This document shows positions 1 through 11,739 of a stretch of DNA of 64,000 nt, piece by piece. A program made the translations under genes and the position numbers. The notes under the pieces are model-generated. The model searched no databases. It saw nothing but the letters and a program-made list of their open reading frames with translations, and was not told the origin of the DNA. Numbering within the stretch: the stretch's first letter is position 1; the number at the start of each line of letters is the position of its first letter. The DNA lies in contig NGBS01000588.1 of assembly GCA_002245135.1 (NCBI GenBank), positions 62,001 through 126,000 of the forward strand, given 5' to 3'. The stretch is from Proteromonas lacertae (lineage: Eukaryota > Sar > Bigyra > Opalinata > Proteromonadidae).

Positions 1-2134
1 TCCTGAGTTAGATGAACAAAACTTCAGAAAATTGTGCTTATATTTAATCAGAACATCCTCCTATATGGTTGATTATGAAGATTTAACCCAATTATTGACA
101 GTATTTGAGTATGTGATTATAATTAATTAGGTTGCTTACAACATATTCATTCGTTTCAAGTGTTATCCAGATGCTCTTCGTATTGCATTACGTTTAAATA
201 GTAAAAATATGATTGAAGATGTGTATATCTTATACATTTTATTTCATTTAGTTTCAATATGACAGATGATGCTTCAATGAAAAAACAATTATGTTTCTTA
301 TTAGGTCGTCAATCTTATTTTTCATATGTCACTGAAGATGATGAACTCAATCAATTAATCGGTAATCTCAATAGAACCAAGTACTTCTTAAGCTTAGGTA
401 AAGATTTAGATGTATTAGAATTAAAGACACCTCAAGACATCTACAAGTCCCACCTAGGAGATACAGGTAGTACGTCCTATAATGCAGATGGTGTAGAAGT
501 AGTTTCCGCCAAACAAAATGAAGCATCTGCTTATGTCAACGGATTTGTCAATTTAGGATTTTGCAATGATAAATTCATATCTGATAAAAATTTCGAATAT
601 ATCTTCAAATGCCGTGATTATGGTATGTTAGCCTCTGCAGCTTCTATCGGTATGTGTTACCAATGGAATCCTGATGAAGGATATTCCCGATTAGAATCAT
701 TATTAAGGAGTGATAATGGACAAATTCAAGCTGGTGCAATATTAGGTATTGGTATAATGAATGCTGGTACATACAACAATGAATTTCAGACATGTTATGG
801 ATTATTATACGATAAGCTACACAATAGTAATATCAGTCTCTCCAATCGAGATTTAATTATTGATAGCAGTTTATTGTCTATGGGTATTGCTTATGCTGGT
901 TCATTCTATGATGGTGCTTTTGACTGTTTAAGAGAGTATTTAGATGGTGAAAGATTGAGTGATAGTTATAGAAGTAGTTGTATTGCATCCTTATCATTAG
1001 GTATCACCTTTGTGGGTAGTAGAAATGAAGATGCTGTTAATGCAATTGTTACTAAGATCATGATGACTGAAGCCTCACAATTAGAACAACCAATTACAAT
1101 GTTGATGTGTTTAGGTTTAGGTTTGCTGTTTTTGAATACACAGGAATATTCTCAAGCTATTTTGGAAGTTTGTGGTACATTTGATGAGAGTGTAAGTCAA
1201 ATGGCTTCATTAGTTGTTGAGACATGCGCTTATGCTGGTTCTGGCAATGTTTTACAAATACAGAAATTGTTACATATTTGTGCTGAACATTTAACTGAGA
1301 AAGCTAATCACCAGATGGTTGCTGTTATTGGATTGTCGTTAATTAGCTTTGGTGAGAATATTGGTAAAGAAATGGTATTAAGAACAATAACTCATTTATT
1401 GCAATATTGTGAAACACCCATTAAGTATATTTTTTATTTGTACATTCTTATATAGACGAGCTGTGCCACTATCAATTGGATTATTGTATGCAAGTGATCC
1501 TGAATTTAGTATTATTGAAATGATATCTCGTTTAACACATGATTCTGATGATGAAATCTGTTATAATAGTATTTTATCATTAGGCTTGATAGGGCTTGGT
1601 ACAAACAACAGCAAAATTGCTGGATTACTCCGTCAGTTGAATGTATATTACGCTAAAGACGAAAAGAAATTGTTCTTAGTAAGAATATCACAAGGATTAT
1701 TACATATGGGTAAAGGTTTAGTCACTATTAACCCATTACACTCAGATTTCTTCTTAGCAAACCCTGTAAGTATCAGTAGTCTATTGGGAGTTATATATGG
1801 ATGTTTATGCAGTGGATCAACCATATTTAAGGATTTACCACATATTTTGTATTTCATTGCTCCAGGAGTTATGCCAAGAATGTTAATGTTCTTAGATGAG
1901 AACTTAGAGAATAAAGGAATAAATATAAGAGTTGGACAAGCTGTAGAAATTGTTGGTCAAGCTGGTGATCCAAGAGCAATCTCTGGATTCCAGACTCATG
2001 TGTCTCCTGTATTATTAAACTCTAGTGAACGTGGAGAAATTGTAGACAGTGAAATATACCAACCTTTAAGTGAAGTTTTAGAAGATTGTGTGATTTTGAG
2101 AGAGAAAGAAGTAAAGATGGAAGAAAAGGAGTAA
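1..2134 (+). CDS. RPN1: 26S proteasome regulatory subunit Rpn1 (5' partial)
   Basis: This is the non-ATPase base subunit of the 19S regulatory particle, the docking platform for ubiquitin receptors and Ubp6. The frame joins 2-100, 131-222, 252-1424 and 1456-2134 (681 codons with stop, exactly in frame) across three introns of 30, 29 and 31 nt. Proteasome/cyclosome repeats are visible, for example GMLASAASIGM, GAILGIGIMNAG and RRAVPLSIGLLYA-like units. The C-terminal part (SERGEIVDSEIYQPLSEVLE, then VILREK) matches the conserved Rpn1 end. The N-terminal third lies outside the window. The stop is TAA followed by two more TAA codons. Family identity comes from recalled Rpn1/PSMD2 sequence, not from a search. 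Confidence 0.93.
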
Positions 2135-2293
2135 TAATAATCATTATTATTATGGAATTTATATTTTATAAGAATCATTTTTTGATCTATTGAATAAAAC
2201 AAACAAAAAGAAAATTTCAAAACGAACAAAAGAACAAGCCAAACTTTTTCATTTTATAATTTGATTTTTCTCTTGAACTAGATAGAATATAAT

Positions 2294-3605
2294 ATGGATC
2301 TACAATTCACAGGTACCGGTACATTAGATGAAATAGTTTACGAGAATATTTTTGATGATTACTACAATGCTGATGGTATTTTTATTTACACACTTATTAC
2401 TATAATATAGAAGAAATAATTTTATTGAATATCGGAGGAAAGGTATTTCACACAAGAAGAACAACATATCCTTTTACTTCCTGTAAATTTTATGTAAAGC
2501 CTTAATAAATATAATCTCACATCATCTCATTCATTATTTTCTAACGTATTTTCAAATCTTAACTCATTGATAAAACAAAATTCCAGAGGTCAATATTTCT
2601 TTGATCGAGATCCAACACATTTTCGAATAATATTAAATTTCCTAAGAACATCAAAAATAGTATTACCAGAATCAAAACGTGAATTACAAGAATTGCTATT
2701 AGAAACTGAATTTTATGCATTAGAGTCGTTAAGAGATGCTGTACAAAAAGCATTGGATGGTTTAAGATTTGAAGAGACATTTAAATGGTTCCACATTACT
2801 AGTATATTATATATTTAAATATAAAGTATAATTATATGAAATGAATAGAAGGTAATTGGGAATTAGCTCCAATCAAAACATATACTCAATTAGATACAGG
2901 AAGAATTAGTGCGCATTATATGGGATTGCCACAGAATTTCCAACCTATAGTATTAGAAGGAGAATCAAGTATATATATATTTATATAATATTAATAGTAA
3001 TGCGAATGACGAATATTTTAGGTCCAATGGAAAGAAGAGCGATGTGTACCGCAGAATCATTTGGAGTAGATGCTGAAAGAACAGAAGTAAAGATACGAAC
3101 AATGTCTAAAGAAAGTAAACCAGTTCCAACGAATAGCAATAATATCATTTTATTTATATTTATATATTATTTTATATTTTCTTTAATTTAAAAGGTAAGT
3201 TGGATTGGTGTACCATTTGAAATATTTTTATGGAATCAAAGTTCTGATGAGTATATTGGAATATATTTATCATGTGATGCAAATGAAAGTCCAAATCTAA
3301 ATGTGAATATAGTATGTCATGAAGGTGGTCATAATAAAGAAAAAATAGTTGAAAATGCTTGGAATTATGATGAGGAAGTAACAATATTTGTTAGGGATTT
3401 AAAAGCCAAAACTGAAGTTCAAATATGTGGTTGTAAAAGAAAGACTTTTCATGTTCCTGTTCCACTAGAAAGATTAGCTCCTTATCATATAGTTATTGGT
3501 CAAAGAACAGGGAATATCAGTGATAGTAGTATAATGGATATATGTTTGTGTAGAGTAGCTGTGTTTGGATCATCTCATACGAAAGGTAGAAATGAAAATA
3601 TTTAG
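2294..3605 (+). CDS. BTB/POZ (KCTD/T1-type) protein, exon structure partly unresolved
   Basis: A T1-type BTB domain starts near residue 28 (EEIILLNIGGKVFHTRR) and continues with RGQYFFDRDPTHFRIILNFL, the hallmark of potassium-channel tetramerisation/KCTD domains. Exon 1 is 2294-2375 and intron 1 is 2376-2410 (35 nt). The next junction, about 2480-2530, has no clean GT-AG solution that keeps frame, so there may be an indel or unusual splicing. Downstream exons (about 2567-2795, 2852-2968, 2999-3125, 3195-3605) encode a C-terminal region that I do not recognise. KCTD proteins commonly assemble cullin-3 ligases; here that is inference. A possible promoter element, AAACGAACAAA then AACAAGCCAAAC, lies 45-75 nt upstream of the ATG. 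Confidence 0.68.
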
Positions 3606-3686
3606 ATAATTAAATAATAATAATAATTAAAAGTTATAAATTTATATATTCATATTTTTTTATATATATTAATTTAAATACTGTAT

Positions 3687-4433
3687 TCACTTTCCATCTA
3701 CTAATAAATTTCTATTAGAATGGTTTACTTTAATCTTTACTTTCAATACCTTATAATCTGTTATATTATCGTTTTGAATTAGCCATAGAGTTTTTAATTC
3801 TTTACATTTACCTATATTCTCTAATAGAATTGTTGCTCCATCATCACTTATTCCATTATTCATCAAATCTAACATTTCTAATTTGGGTATTTTATCTACA
3901 TTTTCAAATAAATACTTCACACCATCATCACTTATTTCATTGACTATATTCATAAGAATAATAATTGTTAAATATACTACCGATTTTTAATATTTCTAAA
4001 TTTGGAATATCTTCAAAATGTGCTGATAAATAAAGCATATCAAGAGATCCTAATTCACATCCTAATTGATAATAATGATAATAATAAATACTTCCTAATG
4101 CTAATTCTTTTAACTTAGGAACAAAATGAAGATTTTCTGATAGGATTTTTAAACCATTATTTGTTATTGGATTTCTATTTGAAAGCAATTTCTTTAAGCC
4201 AGATTCTTCCTTTACATAACAACTACCTATTGGATTGCTAAATAACCATAATGTATCTAAATTTGGGAATTTTTTCAAGCACTCTGATGAGAATTGATTT
4301 AATCCTTCTGAAGTAAAGCAATTACCTAAAATAATAGTTAAGTGAGTGATAATATACATGACATATTTATATCTGTTACATTACTCCTGGGAGACAGTAG
4401 ATAACACAAATACCCCATCAAATAATCGTTCAT
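3687..4433 (-). CDS. Small leucine-rich-repeat protein
   Basis: Three exons on the minus strand (4358-4433, 3981-4325, 3687-3943) join to 226 codons including stop, exactly in frame. The introns are 32 and 37 nt and begin GTAT or GTAG. The protein consists of ribonuclease-inhibitor-type LRRs: NLDTLWLFSNPI, KLEMLDLMNNGISDDG and ELKTLWLIQNDNI. Both introns are phase 1 and fall at the same register inside an LRR, just before the xN.I position, so exons correspond to whole repeat units. No signal peptide or membrane segment is evident. The function is unknown; short LRR proteins usually bind other proteins. The gene is tail-to-tail with the BTB gene to its left, only 81 bases away. Confidence 0.72.
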
Positions 4434-5245
4434 TTTACCTATTGGTCATATTTAGATATTATATTATATTATATATACTACCACTGAAATTTAATGCAAA
4501 TCTACTACTCCTTACAAAATTTCTTTGATATATTTTAGTGTGAAAATCATTTACTATATATACATAATAAAACCACTATTTATACACTCTCCAAAAAAAT
4601 CAGCAGCACACTACGAAAATGAGATAATAATATAGATATATACACTTTTTTTCTTTTCTAAATAGTTATATATCGCATATTCATCCATTGATAAGCTAGA
4701 AAATCAGTTTCAAACAATAATAGATTTCAAACCTTTTTAAAGCTTGATACTCTATCTTCTTATTTTTGTTGAGGTTATGATGAAAAAATATCTGCTTTAT
4801 GTGCATTAATTTTATTTCATAGCAAAAAGAAAAAAAGTACCAGCAATTGTGTTTATAATCTAACAAAAAGTGAATATTTAAACAAATGATAATATTAGTG
4901 GAAGATTATAATTGAATCAATATTCTTTTTCTTAGCTTCTTCTATCTTTGCTAGATTATCACCTCTTTCTTGAGGATCTGTTAAACAAAATATTGCATTT
5001 ATGTATATACTAATCAATTATCACACAATATTTATTACACACAAACAATATAACCATTAACACAAACAATAATTTTGGAATATCACTTCTTTCATATAAC
5101 TATGTATTCATGTTCACATTATTCATTATACATCTTCATTTACTTCCATCATTTCTTATTCTTCACTTATTCAATGTAACTGATTTGAATAAAAATGAAA
5201 CGACTCTCCTTTCAGTAATTGTTCCAAAATCAATAATTTGCTTAA
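4434..5245. other. Intergenic, with a gene relic
   Basis: AT-rich and mostly featureless. On the minus strand about 4915-4985 reads DPQERGDNLAKIEEAKKKN, clearly related to DPQERDNYLAKKKK in the coiled-coil gene at 45.8-50.6 kb. It is flanked by stop codons and is probably a fragment of a paralogue. From about 5190 the sequence is the conserved upstream region shared by the BTB/SPRY gene family (compare 52.94-53.01 kb and 39.67-39.74 kb, inverted). Confidence 0.6.
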
Positions 5246-7360
5246 ATGAAAGTAATAGATGACGATATCGGTAGTAGAGGGTATAAATACTAATATTTGA
5301 ATTTATAGATTATGTAGAAAGTTAGTTGATAGTGGTTTTGGTGATGTGAAAGTAAAAATTGGTAATGAAGAAGTTACTTGTGTGAAAAGTATCTTGATGA
5401 CTGGTAATGAGACAATAAAGAAGTTATTGTTAGATGAGCAAATGACAGGAGTATTAGAGTTATATGAAAAATGTGAAATAAACTCATTTTTAGAGATAGA
5501 AAAATACTACAGTGGTGGATGTATGGAAATAAATGAAGATAATATCTGTGATATACTGAGATTCAGTATTTATTACAATGACAATCGAATAATGAAGATA
5601 TGTAAGAAATATTTGAAAAGTCATCTAAATGACATAATAATAATAGAAGTTTGTTCAATGTTAAATGGTTTAAATATCAATAATCTTATTCAATTGAAAT
5701 ACATGAGTGAAAAATACTTGATTGAAAAAGGTTACAAATACTTAACAGAAGGTATAAATAGTAATATAATATGTAATAGATGATTTATTATTAAAACTGA
5801 ATATTGAAAGTTTAAAGTTGATATTATCAAATAAGAAACTGATAATCAAAGATGAGAGTTGGTTATTAAATCGATTATTGAAATGGTATAAGAGTGTATT
5901 AAAAGAAAAAGAATATAATGAAGAAGAAGAAGTAAATGATTTTATTTCACTCTTAAAAACTAAAATTCATTTTGATGAAATAGAATATGAGAATATCGAT
6001 GAAGAATATTTGTTGGAATTAAGTGAATTAAATATCAAAATATCAAATGAGAATAAGAATATTCATATATCAATTAGAATGGATGAAATCAAGAATGAAA
6101 AATTGATAAAAATAATACATGACTATTATATTGAAGAAGAAAAAGAAATGTTATTAAAAGTAAATGAAATAGAAGTGTTGAATGAAACAGAAATAAAAGA
6201 AGATTTAATGAAACTATTGAATAATGAAGATATGAAAATGATAGAAATAGTTTTAAATGTGATAATGGACATGAAATTAAATGAAATAATTCCATATGAA
6301 ATAAAGAATAAGTTGTTAGGAAAACTGTGTTGTGAATATGGAGAATATAAAAGAAATCGAACAATCAAATGTTTATGTTTATTTGTTGATGATAAAAAAT
6401 CAATTTCAACAATAGAATATCTTTGTGGAAAAGAGGTACTTTACAGAATATTGAATGAAGATTATTATCTTAAATCCAAATCGAAAGAGTTATTAATAGA
6501 ATATATAAAAGAAATGAGATTGAATGAGAATGAAGAAGAAGAAATGAGTAAAATAATATTTGATAAAGACTTATTAAAAGAATTAAAAACAAAAGAAATC
6601 ACATCATTTTCATATCCTCAATCAGAGTATTCATTTATATTAGATGAAGAAATGTTAATAATTCCTTCATTTGATGGAAGTGAATGTGAATTTACAATCA
6701 ATCCATCCTTACCTGAAGGAATAATGATAGATAAAGAAAATGGAATAATTCATGGAAAAACTGCTAAAAAATAGAAAAGAGAGAATATGAAATAAGTTGT
6801 AAGAATATTCTAAGTGAAAAGAAATTTAAAATATCATTAGAATTTATAGATGTAAAATTTACAGAATTAAATAAAAATTATTATATTTCAATATCAAATA
6901 ATGGAAAATTAATGAAAAACACAAATGAATATTATCATCATTGCTATTTAAATTTGAAAATGGAAAATGGAGTTTATCATTTCAAATATAAATTTCATCA
7001 AAATAGAAGTGAATATGATGGCATAATTATAGGATTATCAACTGACAATACATATTCTGGTAATGGTATTCATAAACAATCAACAGCATGTAATTATTGG
7101 GCATCTTCAATGGTAAAAGTATAGATATTACTCGAATATTGTCATATTGGAAGAGTTGTTAAATCAAATCCAAATTTCAAAATCATGGAGATGGTTCTAT
7201 TTATGAAGTGATTGTTGATATGAATAAAAGAGAATTTTGGATTAGTCATAATAATTCATCTCCTGTTTTACTTGTTAAAGATTTACCTTCTCCATTATAT
7301 TCATATGCTTCAGTTTATGGAGATAATACATCAATAGAATTATTATCAGTGTCTTATTAA
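5246..7360 (+). pseudogene. BTB - He_PIG - SPRY family protein, copy 1, frameshifted
   Basis: Exon 1 is 5246-5280, intron 1 5281-5308 (28 nt), exon 2 5309-5751, intron 2 5752-5779 (28 nt), then the last exon. An N-terminal BTB domain (DVKVKIGNEEVTCVKSIL) is followed by a helical region, a putative Ig-like He_PIG module (LPEGIMIDKENGIIHGK) and a C-terminal SPRY-like domain (GDGSIYEVIVDMNKREFW). Relative to the intact paralogue at 41.4-43.5 kb, one A is missing near 6770 (stop TAG at 6772) and there are further small indels near 7105-7125 and 7180. The first 145 residues of exon 2 differ from copy 2 at 50.8-52.9 kb at one position only. Either recent decay or uncorrected consensus errors in a near-identical repeat would explain this. 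Confidence 0.75.
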
Positions 7361-7446
7361 GATTAAATATAACTAATTTTATTACTTATTTTATTATTGG
7401 AATGTATTGAAATAAAGAAAATCTAAAAATAAAAAAATATTAAAAA

Positions 7447-9287
7447 CTAAACAAAAACATCTACATTTTCACCATTCACTTTATCATACTCTTCATAACT
7501 AGGTAAAGACACTCTTTCATTATTCCATTTATCACTATTATAATTGAACAACTGCATATCCACATATACTCCACGATGATCAGAAGCATAAATTGGACTA
7601 TCTCTTTCTACCATATCAGCACCTTTTCGATTTTCAGTTCCAGGTAATGCTTTTTGACCAATCACTTCATATTTATTAACTGTTACATTACAACTATTAC
7701 GATATATTATATAATCAATTCTCTTCCTTGGGCGATTACTTTCAAATGTAAATAAATCTTTATTCTGATTAGTTGGTTCATTCTTATATAACATTTTATA
7801 ACTATCTTTTAAATCACTTTTTATTCCATTTATTTCCTTTATTCCTTCTAAAAATTGGATTGATTCACTATCACTTTTTGCATTCAGATCACCAACTAAT
7901 ATTTGCATTAATTTGTTATTTTGATCTTTCTTCATAAAGTTATAAATTTCAATTACACTTCTTTTTCTAGCTTTTTCGCTTAAAGCTAAATGACTTGTAT
8001 ATACATCAATATTACCAACTTCATTTAGATGAATTATACAGTGGAATAAAATCCTTTGATGAAAATCATTTTCATCAACTACATTTCGAGATAATAGTCG
8101 ATAATCACATGAGAGAATTGGATACTTTGAAAATATCATCATTCCTTCTTCAACTCTTTTACCACTCTTCATATAAATATCAGCTGGTTGATATACATAG
8201 TAAGGATAATCAGGTAAGTTTTCTACTAATATTCTAATTTGACTATGATCTCCTACTTTACCTAATCCTTCATCAAATCTTACTTCTTGAATACAAGCTA
8301 TTGCTGCATTTGTTTCTCTGATATATTGAGTAAATAATCTCATTCTTTTATTAAATCGAACTACACGATTGTATGGATCGAAAATATATGATGGTGGATT
8401 AGTATTCCAGGCGTTATAGGTTAATATTCTTAATGACAGTCCTTCAGGAGCTTTCTATTTATATTTATATATATATATTAAAAGGTATATATACAGCTTT
8501 ACCAGCTATTTTTAAATCATTCATTTCTTTTTCTTTATAATCAGGATAAACAAATGTATGACTTAATAAATTAAATTGTCCATCTTGATCATAGGTTACA
8601 GTAATATTGTGATTACACAATCTTCCTTCTTTATTAAAAGCAGTGAAAGAAATGAAATAAGTTACTCCTAATGTATATTTTACATATGTTGTTCGAGGAG
8701 TATAATCTTCACTAATCTATTATGATTTATTATTAATTATTAATATACATAACTCAATGGTAATGTAGTCCAATTCTTCCCATTGTGTGGTATATCTCAA
8801 CTCCAATCCTTTAACAAATGTGATATTGATATTATCATAAGTTAAATGAGACCAATCATAATTCTCTAAGAATAATAAAATAATAACCATATGTATTTTT
8901 ATTTAATACTGTTACTACTGACTCTTGATGTTATATTTCCTAGAGTGTGTTTTAATGCTTTGATTGCTCCAAAATTGGTTGTTTTTAATTCTCTAAATCC
9001 ATTCATAACACAACCATATGCAATATTGCATTTTGGAATTTTATCTATATATTATGTTTAAATCAATACTATCAAAATTGTTGATATAACAAGGAAATTG
9101 AATCTCTTTCCTTTTGTCATTTAAACTGAGATCTTCAATAAGATGCAAAATTTGGTGTGACATATGGTATTACAGAAATTTCATCCATATTTCTTTGAAG
9201 GTAAGTCTTTGATTGGCCCAAAGCTTCCACAACTGGAATATTAATTAGTAATCTACCACAAAATATAAAGAAGATGAATTCAAACAT
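7447..9287 (-). CDS. Secreted endonuclease/exonuclease/phosphatase-fold protein
   Basis: The main exon (7447 to about 8445) encodes an EEP-fold catalytic domain: LTYNAWN, ACIQEVRF (metal-binding Glu), VGDLNAKSDS, KRIDYIIYR and YASDHRGVYVDM (catalytic Asp-His). This is the fold of DNase I, sphingomyelinases and inositol phosphatases; the substrate cannot be told from sequence. Upstream exons (about 8490-8715, 8756-8865, 8910-9050, 9070-9287) encode an N-terminal extension. It begins with a likely signal peptide (MFEFIFFIFCGRLL, with cleavage after VEALG plausible). One extra base near 9155 breaks the frame, and one intron near 8715-8755 lacks a clean donor. A secreted or lysosomal phosphodiesterase is the best guess. 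Confidence 0.72.
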
Positions 9288-9405
9288 AGTAAATAGGGCA
9301 AGAATCCACAAAAAGAACCATCAAAAAAGCAAAATGAATTATTTTCAAAAAAAAAAATCAAGCCAAACTTTTATTTGATTGTTATTTTAAAAACTCATTT
9401 TGTCA

Positions 9406-9886
9406 ATGTCTATACCACAACACCGTATAGGTCATCAAGATATGCCACCTAAAGGTGGGTTTCCAGACTTTAAGTATGGATTTTGATATTATTATTATGT
9501 AATTAGTATTAACCGTAATCTTCCAGTAAAAATACCACATGGTGGTTATATCTGGGGTGGTGCGATTGTGATATGTGCTTGGGGTTGGTATCGATTAGCA
9601 AAAGGTAGACTTGTGAGAAGGTATGATAGTTTTTAACCATGTAATTATATATAGACTTCGAGAGAAAGAGAAGTTAGATTGTCGTATTGCAATAACACCA
9701 TATTTACAAGCTGAAGAAGATTTAGAGTATTCTTTTTCATAATTAATTTGATTTAGTTTTGTAAGACGTAGAGACACATTATTACAAATGGAAAAGGAGC
9801 TTATGAAAGATGTACCTGGTTGGGTTAATGGTCAAAGTGTATACAACCAAACAGATAGATGGATGGCACCTGCTAAATCTATCTAA
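9406..9886 (+). CDS. NDUFA13: NADH dehydrogenase (complex I) subunit NDUFA13 / GRIM-19
   Basis: Four exons (9406-9473, 9507-9620, 9655-9726, 9757-9886) join to 128 codons including stop, exactly in frame; the introns are 33, 34 and 30 nt. The protein shows the family pattern HQDMPPKGGFPDF, then NRNLP, one membrane segment (GGAIVICAWGWYRLAKG), an arginine-rich stretch and the conserved MKDVPGWVNGQSVY motif followed by W-MAP. NDUFA13 is an accessory subunit of the membrane arm of mitochondrial complex I. Its length (127 aa) is close to the usual ~140. Its presence implies a respiring mitochondrion. The upstream AATCAAGCCAAACTTTT element ends about 30 nt before the ATG. Confidence 0.93.
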
Positions 9887-10006
9887 TGTAAACATGATAA
9901 TTATTATATTATTTTTTTTCTAATTGATCTGGGCAAGTTATGATATTCTTAAACCACAAATCAACAAAGAGTATATAGTCAAATCCTTTGATTTAAAGAT
10001 ATCTAT

Positions 10007-10457
10007 TTAATCTGCATTTTCTTCAGCAAATTTCTTTAAATCTTCAATGGTTCTTGAACCGGAGTATTTAACTGGTTCATCTTTGTGGTTCTTTGTGAAG
10101 TACTAGAGGAAATAAAAAGAGTAAGAAATACTTTTAAAGTTGGATAACCACTTACACCATATTTTTGAGCAATGTCTCTTTCAGCATCAGCATCAAATTC
10201 AGCAATGATGATATCTTTGTTGGAAGCAACTTCATCAGCCAATTGTGTCCAAGTTGGAGCAAGTCTTTGACAATGACCACACCATGGAGCAAAGAATTTT
10301 ACAAATACGTTCTTTTTTGAATCTAATACAACTTCGTCGAAGTTTTTAGAATCAACTTTAATTACTTCCTATTGTGGAATATATTAACAGTCAATTTATA
10401 TACAGCCATGCATGATGCAATGACGAAGAGTAGAGCAACGTAGATGAGCTTTTGCAT
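10007..10457 (-). CDS. Single-domain protein disulfide isomerase (thioredoxin fold)
   Basis: Exons 10404-10457, 10132-10368 and 10007-10102 join to 129 codons including stop, exactly in frame, with introns of 35 and 29 nt. A signal peptide (MQKLIYVALLFVIASCMA) fills exon 1. A thioredoxin domain follows with the PDI-type active site APWCGHC (Cys48, Cys51) and the cis-proline segment GVSGYPTLK. The C-terminus is EENAD, so there is no KDEL-type retrieval signal. It is probably an ER or secretory-pathway thiol oxidoreductase. The upstream sequence CCAAACTTTATT resembles the element before NDUFA13. Confidence 0.88.
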
Positions 10458-10661
10458 GTTTTATGAGCAAAAAAAGAAAATGTGCTGAAATGAAATGTTT
10501 GAATAAAGTTTGGATCTTATTCCGACCATTTTCGTTACCCCATATTTTTAACGAAGAACATATCCTTCAATACTCATTTTGTAAAGTTAAATAAACATTT
10601 TATCACACACACATACAAAAAAAAAACAATTAAAAAAAACATTATAAAAAGGAATAAATCA

Positions 10662-11704
10662 CTAATAATCTTTAGTCATTATATATAATGACAATAACAC
10701 TATAACAGAGAAAGTAAACCATATTCTCAACGGAAATGAGTTTTTCTCTTTCTCTAGAATAGGAAAAGAAGGTAAACTTATATTTGGACATAATGGCTTT
10801 AATTCAGGTGAATCATAACAACCAAATCCTTTAAAAGCTTGATTATCACTACAAGCCTTGACATATGTAGAGAATGGATGAATTGTCATAGTCAATTCAC
10901 CTGGTAAAGGAACTATAAAAAAACAAAATGAAATAATTATACTATAATCACTTTTTGCTTTTTCGATTAACTCATTCACTTTATCTTGTGATTGTAAATC
11001 GAATAAATAATATTGATATGATAATGGTGCATAATATATTTTAGTATTAAGAATAGATTCAAGAGTATTTTTGAAATCATTTATTTTCATATAATGATAG
11101 ACTGGATGATTGAATTCTATTAATATCACTTCCTTTGGGATGGATATGTCTGTTTTACCTTCCAAATCGAAGGAATTTAAATGATAAACTCTGATTTGGT
11201 TACGATATTGGATTATAGTTTCCTATACAAAATAATAATAATAATATATTTATACTTTTGTTCTAGGTTGATTTAAGGAAGTATTTCTCAAAAAATTCAA
11301 TGGAGATAATTCATAAAAATATAAATAATTTAAAAATATATAACCAGTCATATATGAATCAAAACCAGCATCATGGCAATGCTCATCTTTAAGGAATTTA
11401 TTATTGAGTGATTGTGGTTCTACTGTTATTAGTGGTGATTTATTCTTAAAGTTAGGGAATTGTTGCACTGCTAAATATATATCGTAGACTGAAGTGCAGG
11501 AGATGGGTAATTGTGTCATTCCTGATACCATAAACTATATTAAATTAAATAATATATAAATATACATACTTTTGTATCATATATTATTGGAAAATATTTC
11601 AATATAATCTCTTTACATTGTTTCAAATCATATGGTAATGGTTGAAAGAAATGATGAACTAATAACAAAATATCTTTTAAACCATTATGAACAATTATCT
11701 ATAC

Positions 11705-11739
<35 letters not shown>

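Noticed and set aside
11703-11738. (TA)n tract as a possible regulatory or replication element
   Set aside because: It lies inside an intron of the PARN-like gene, and such tracts occur in several introns here.
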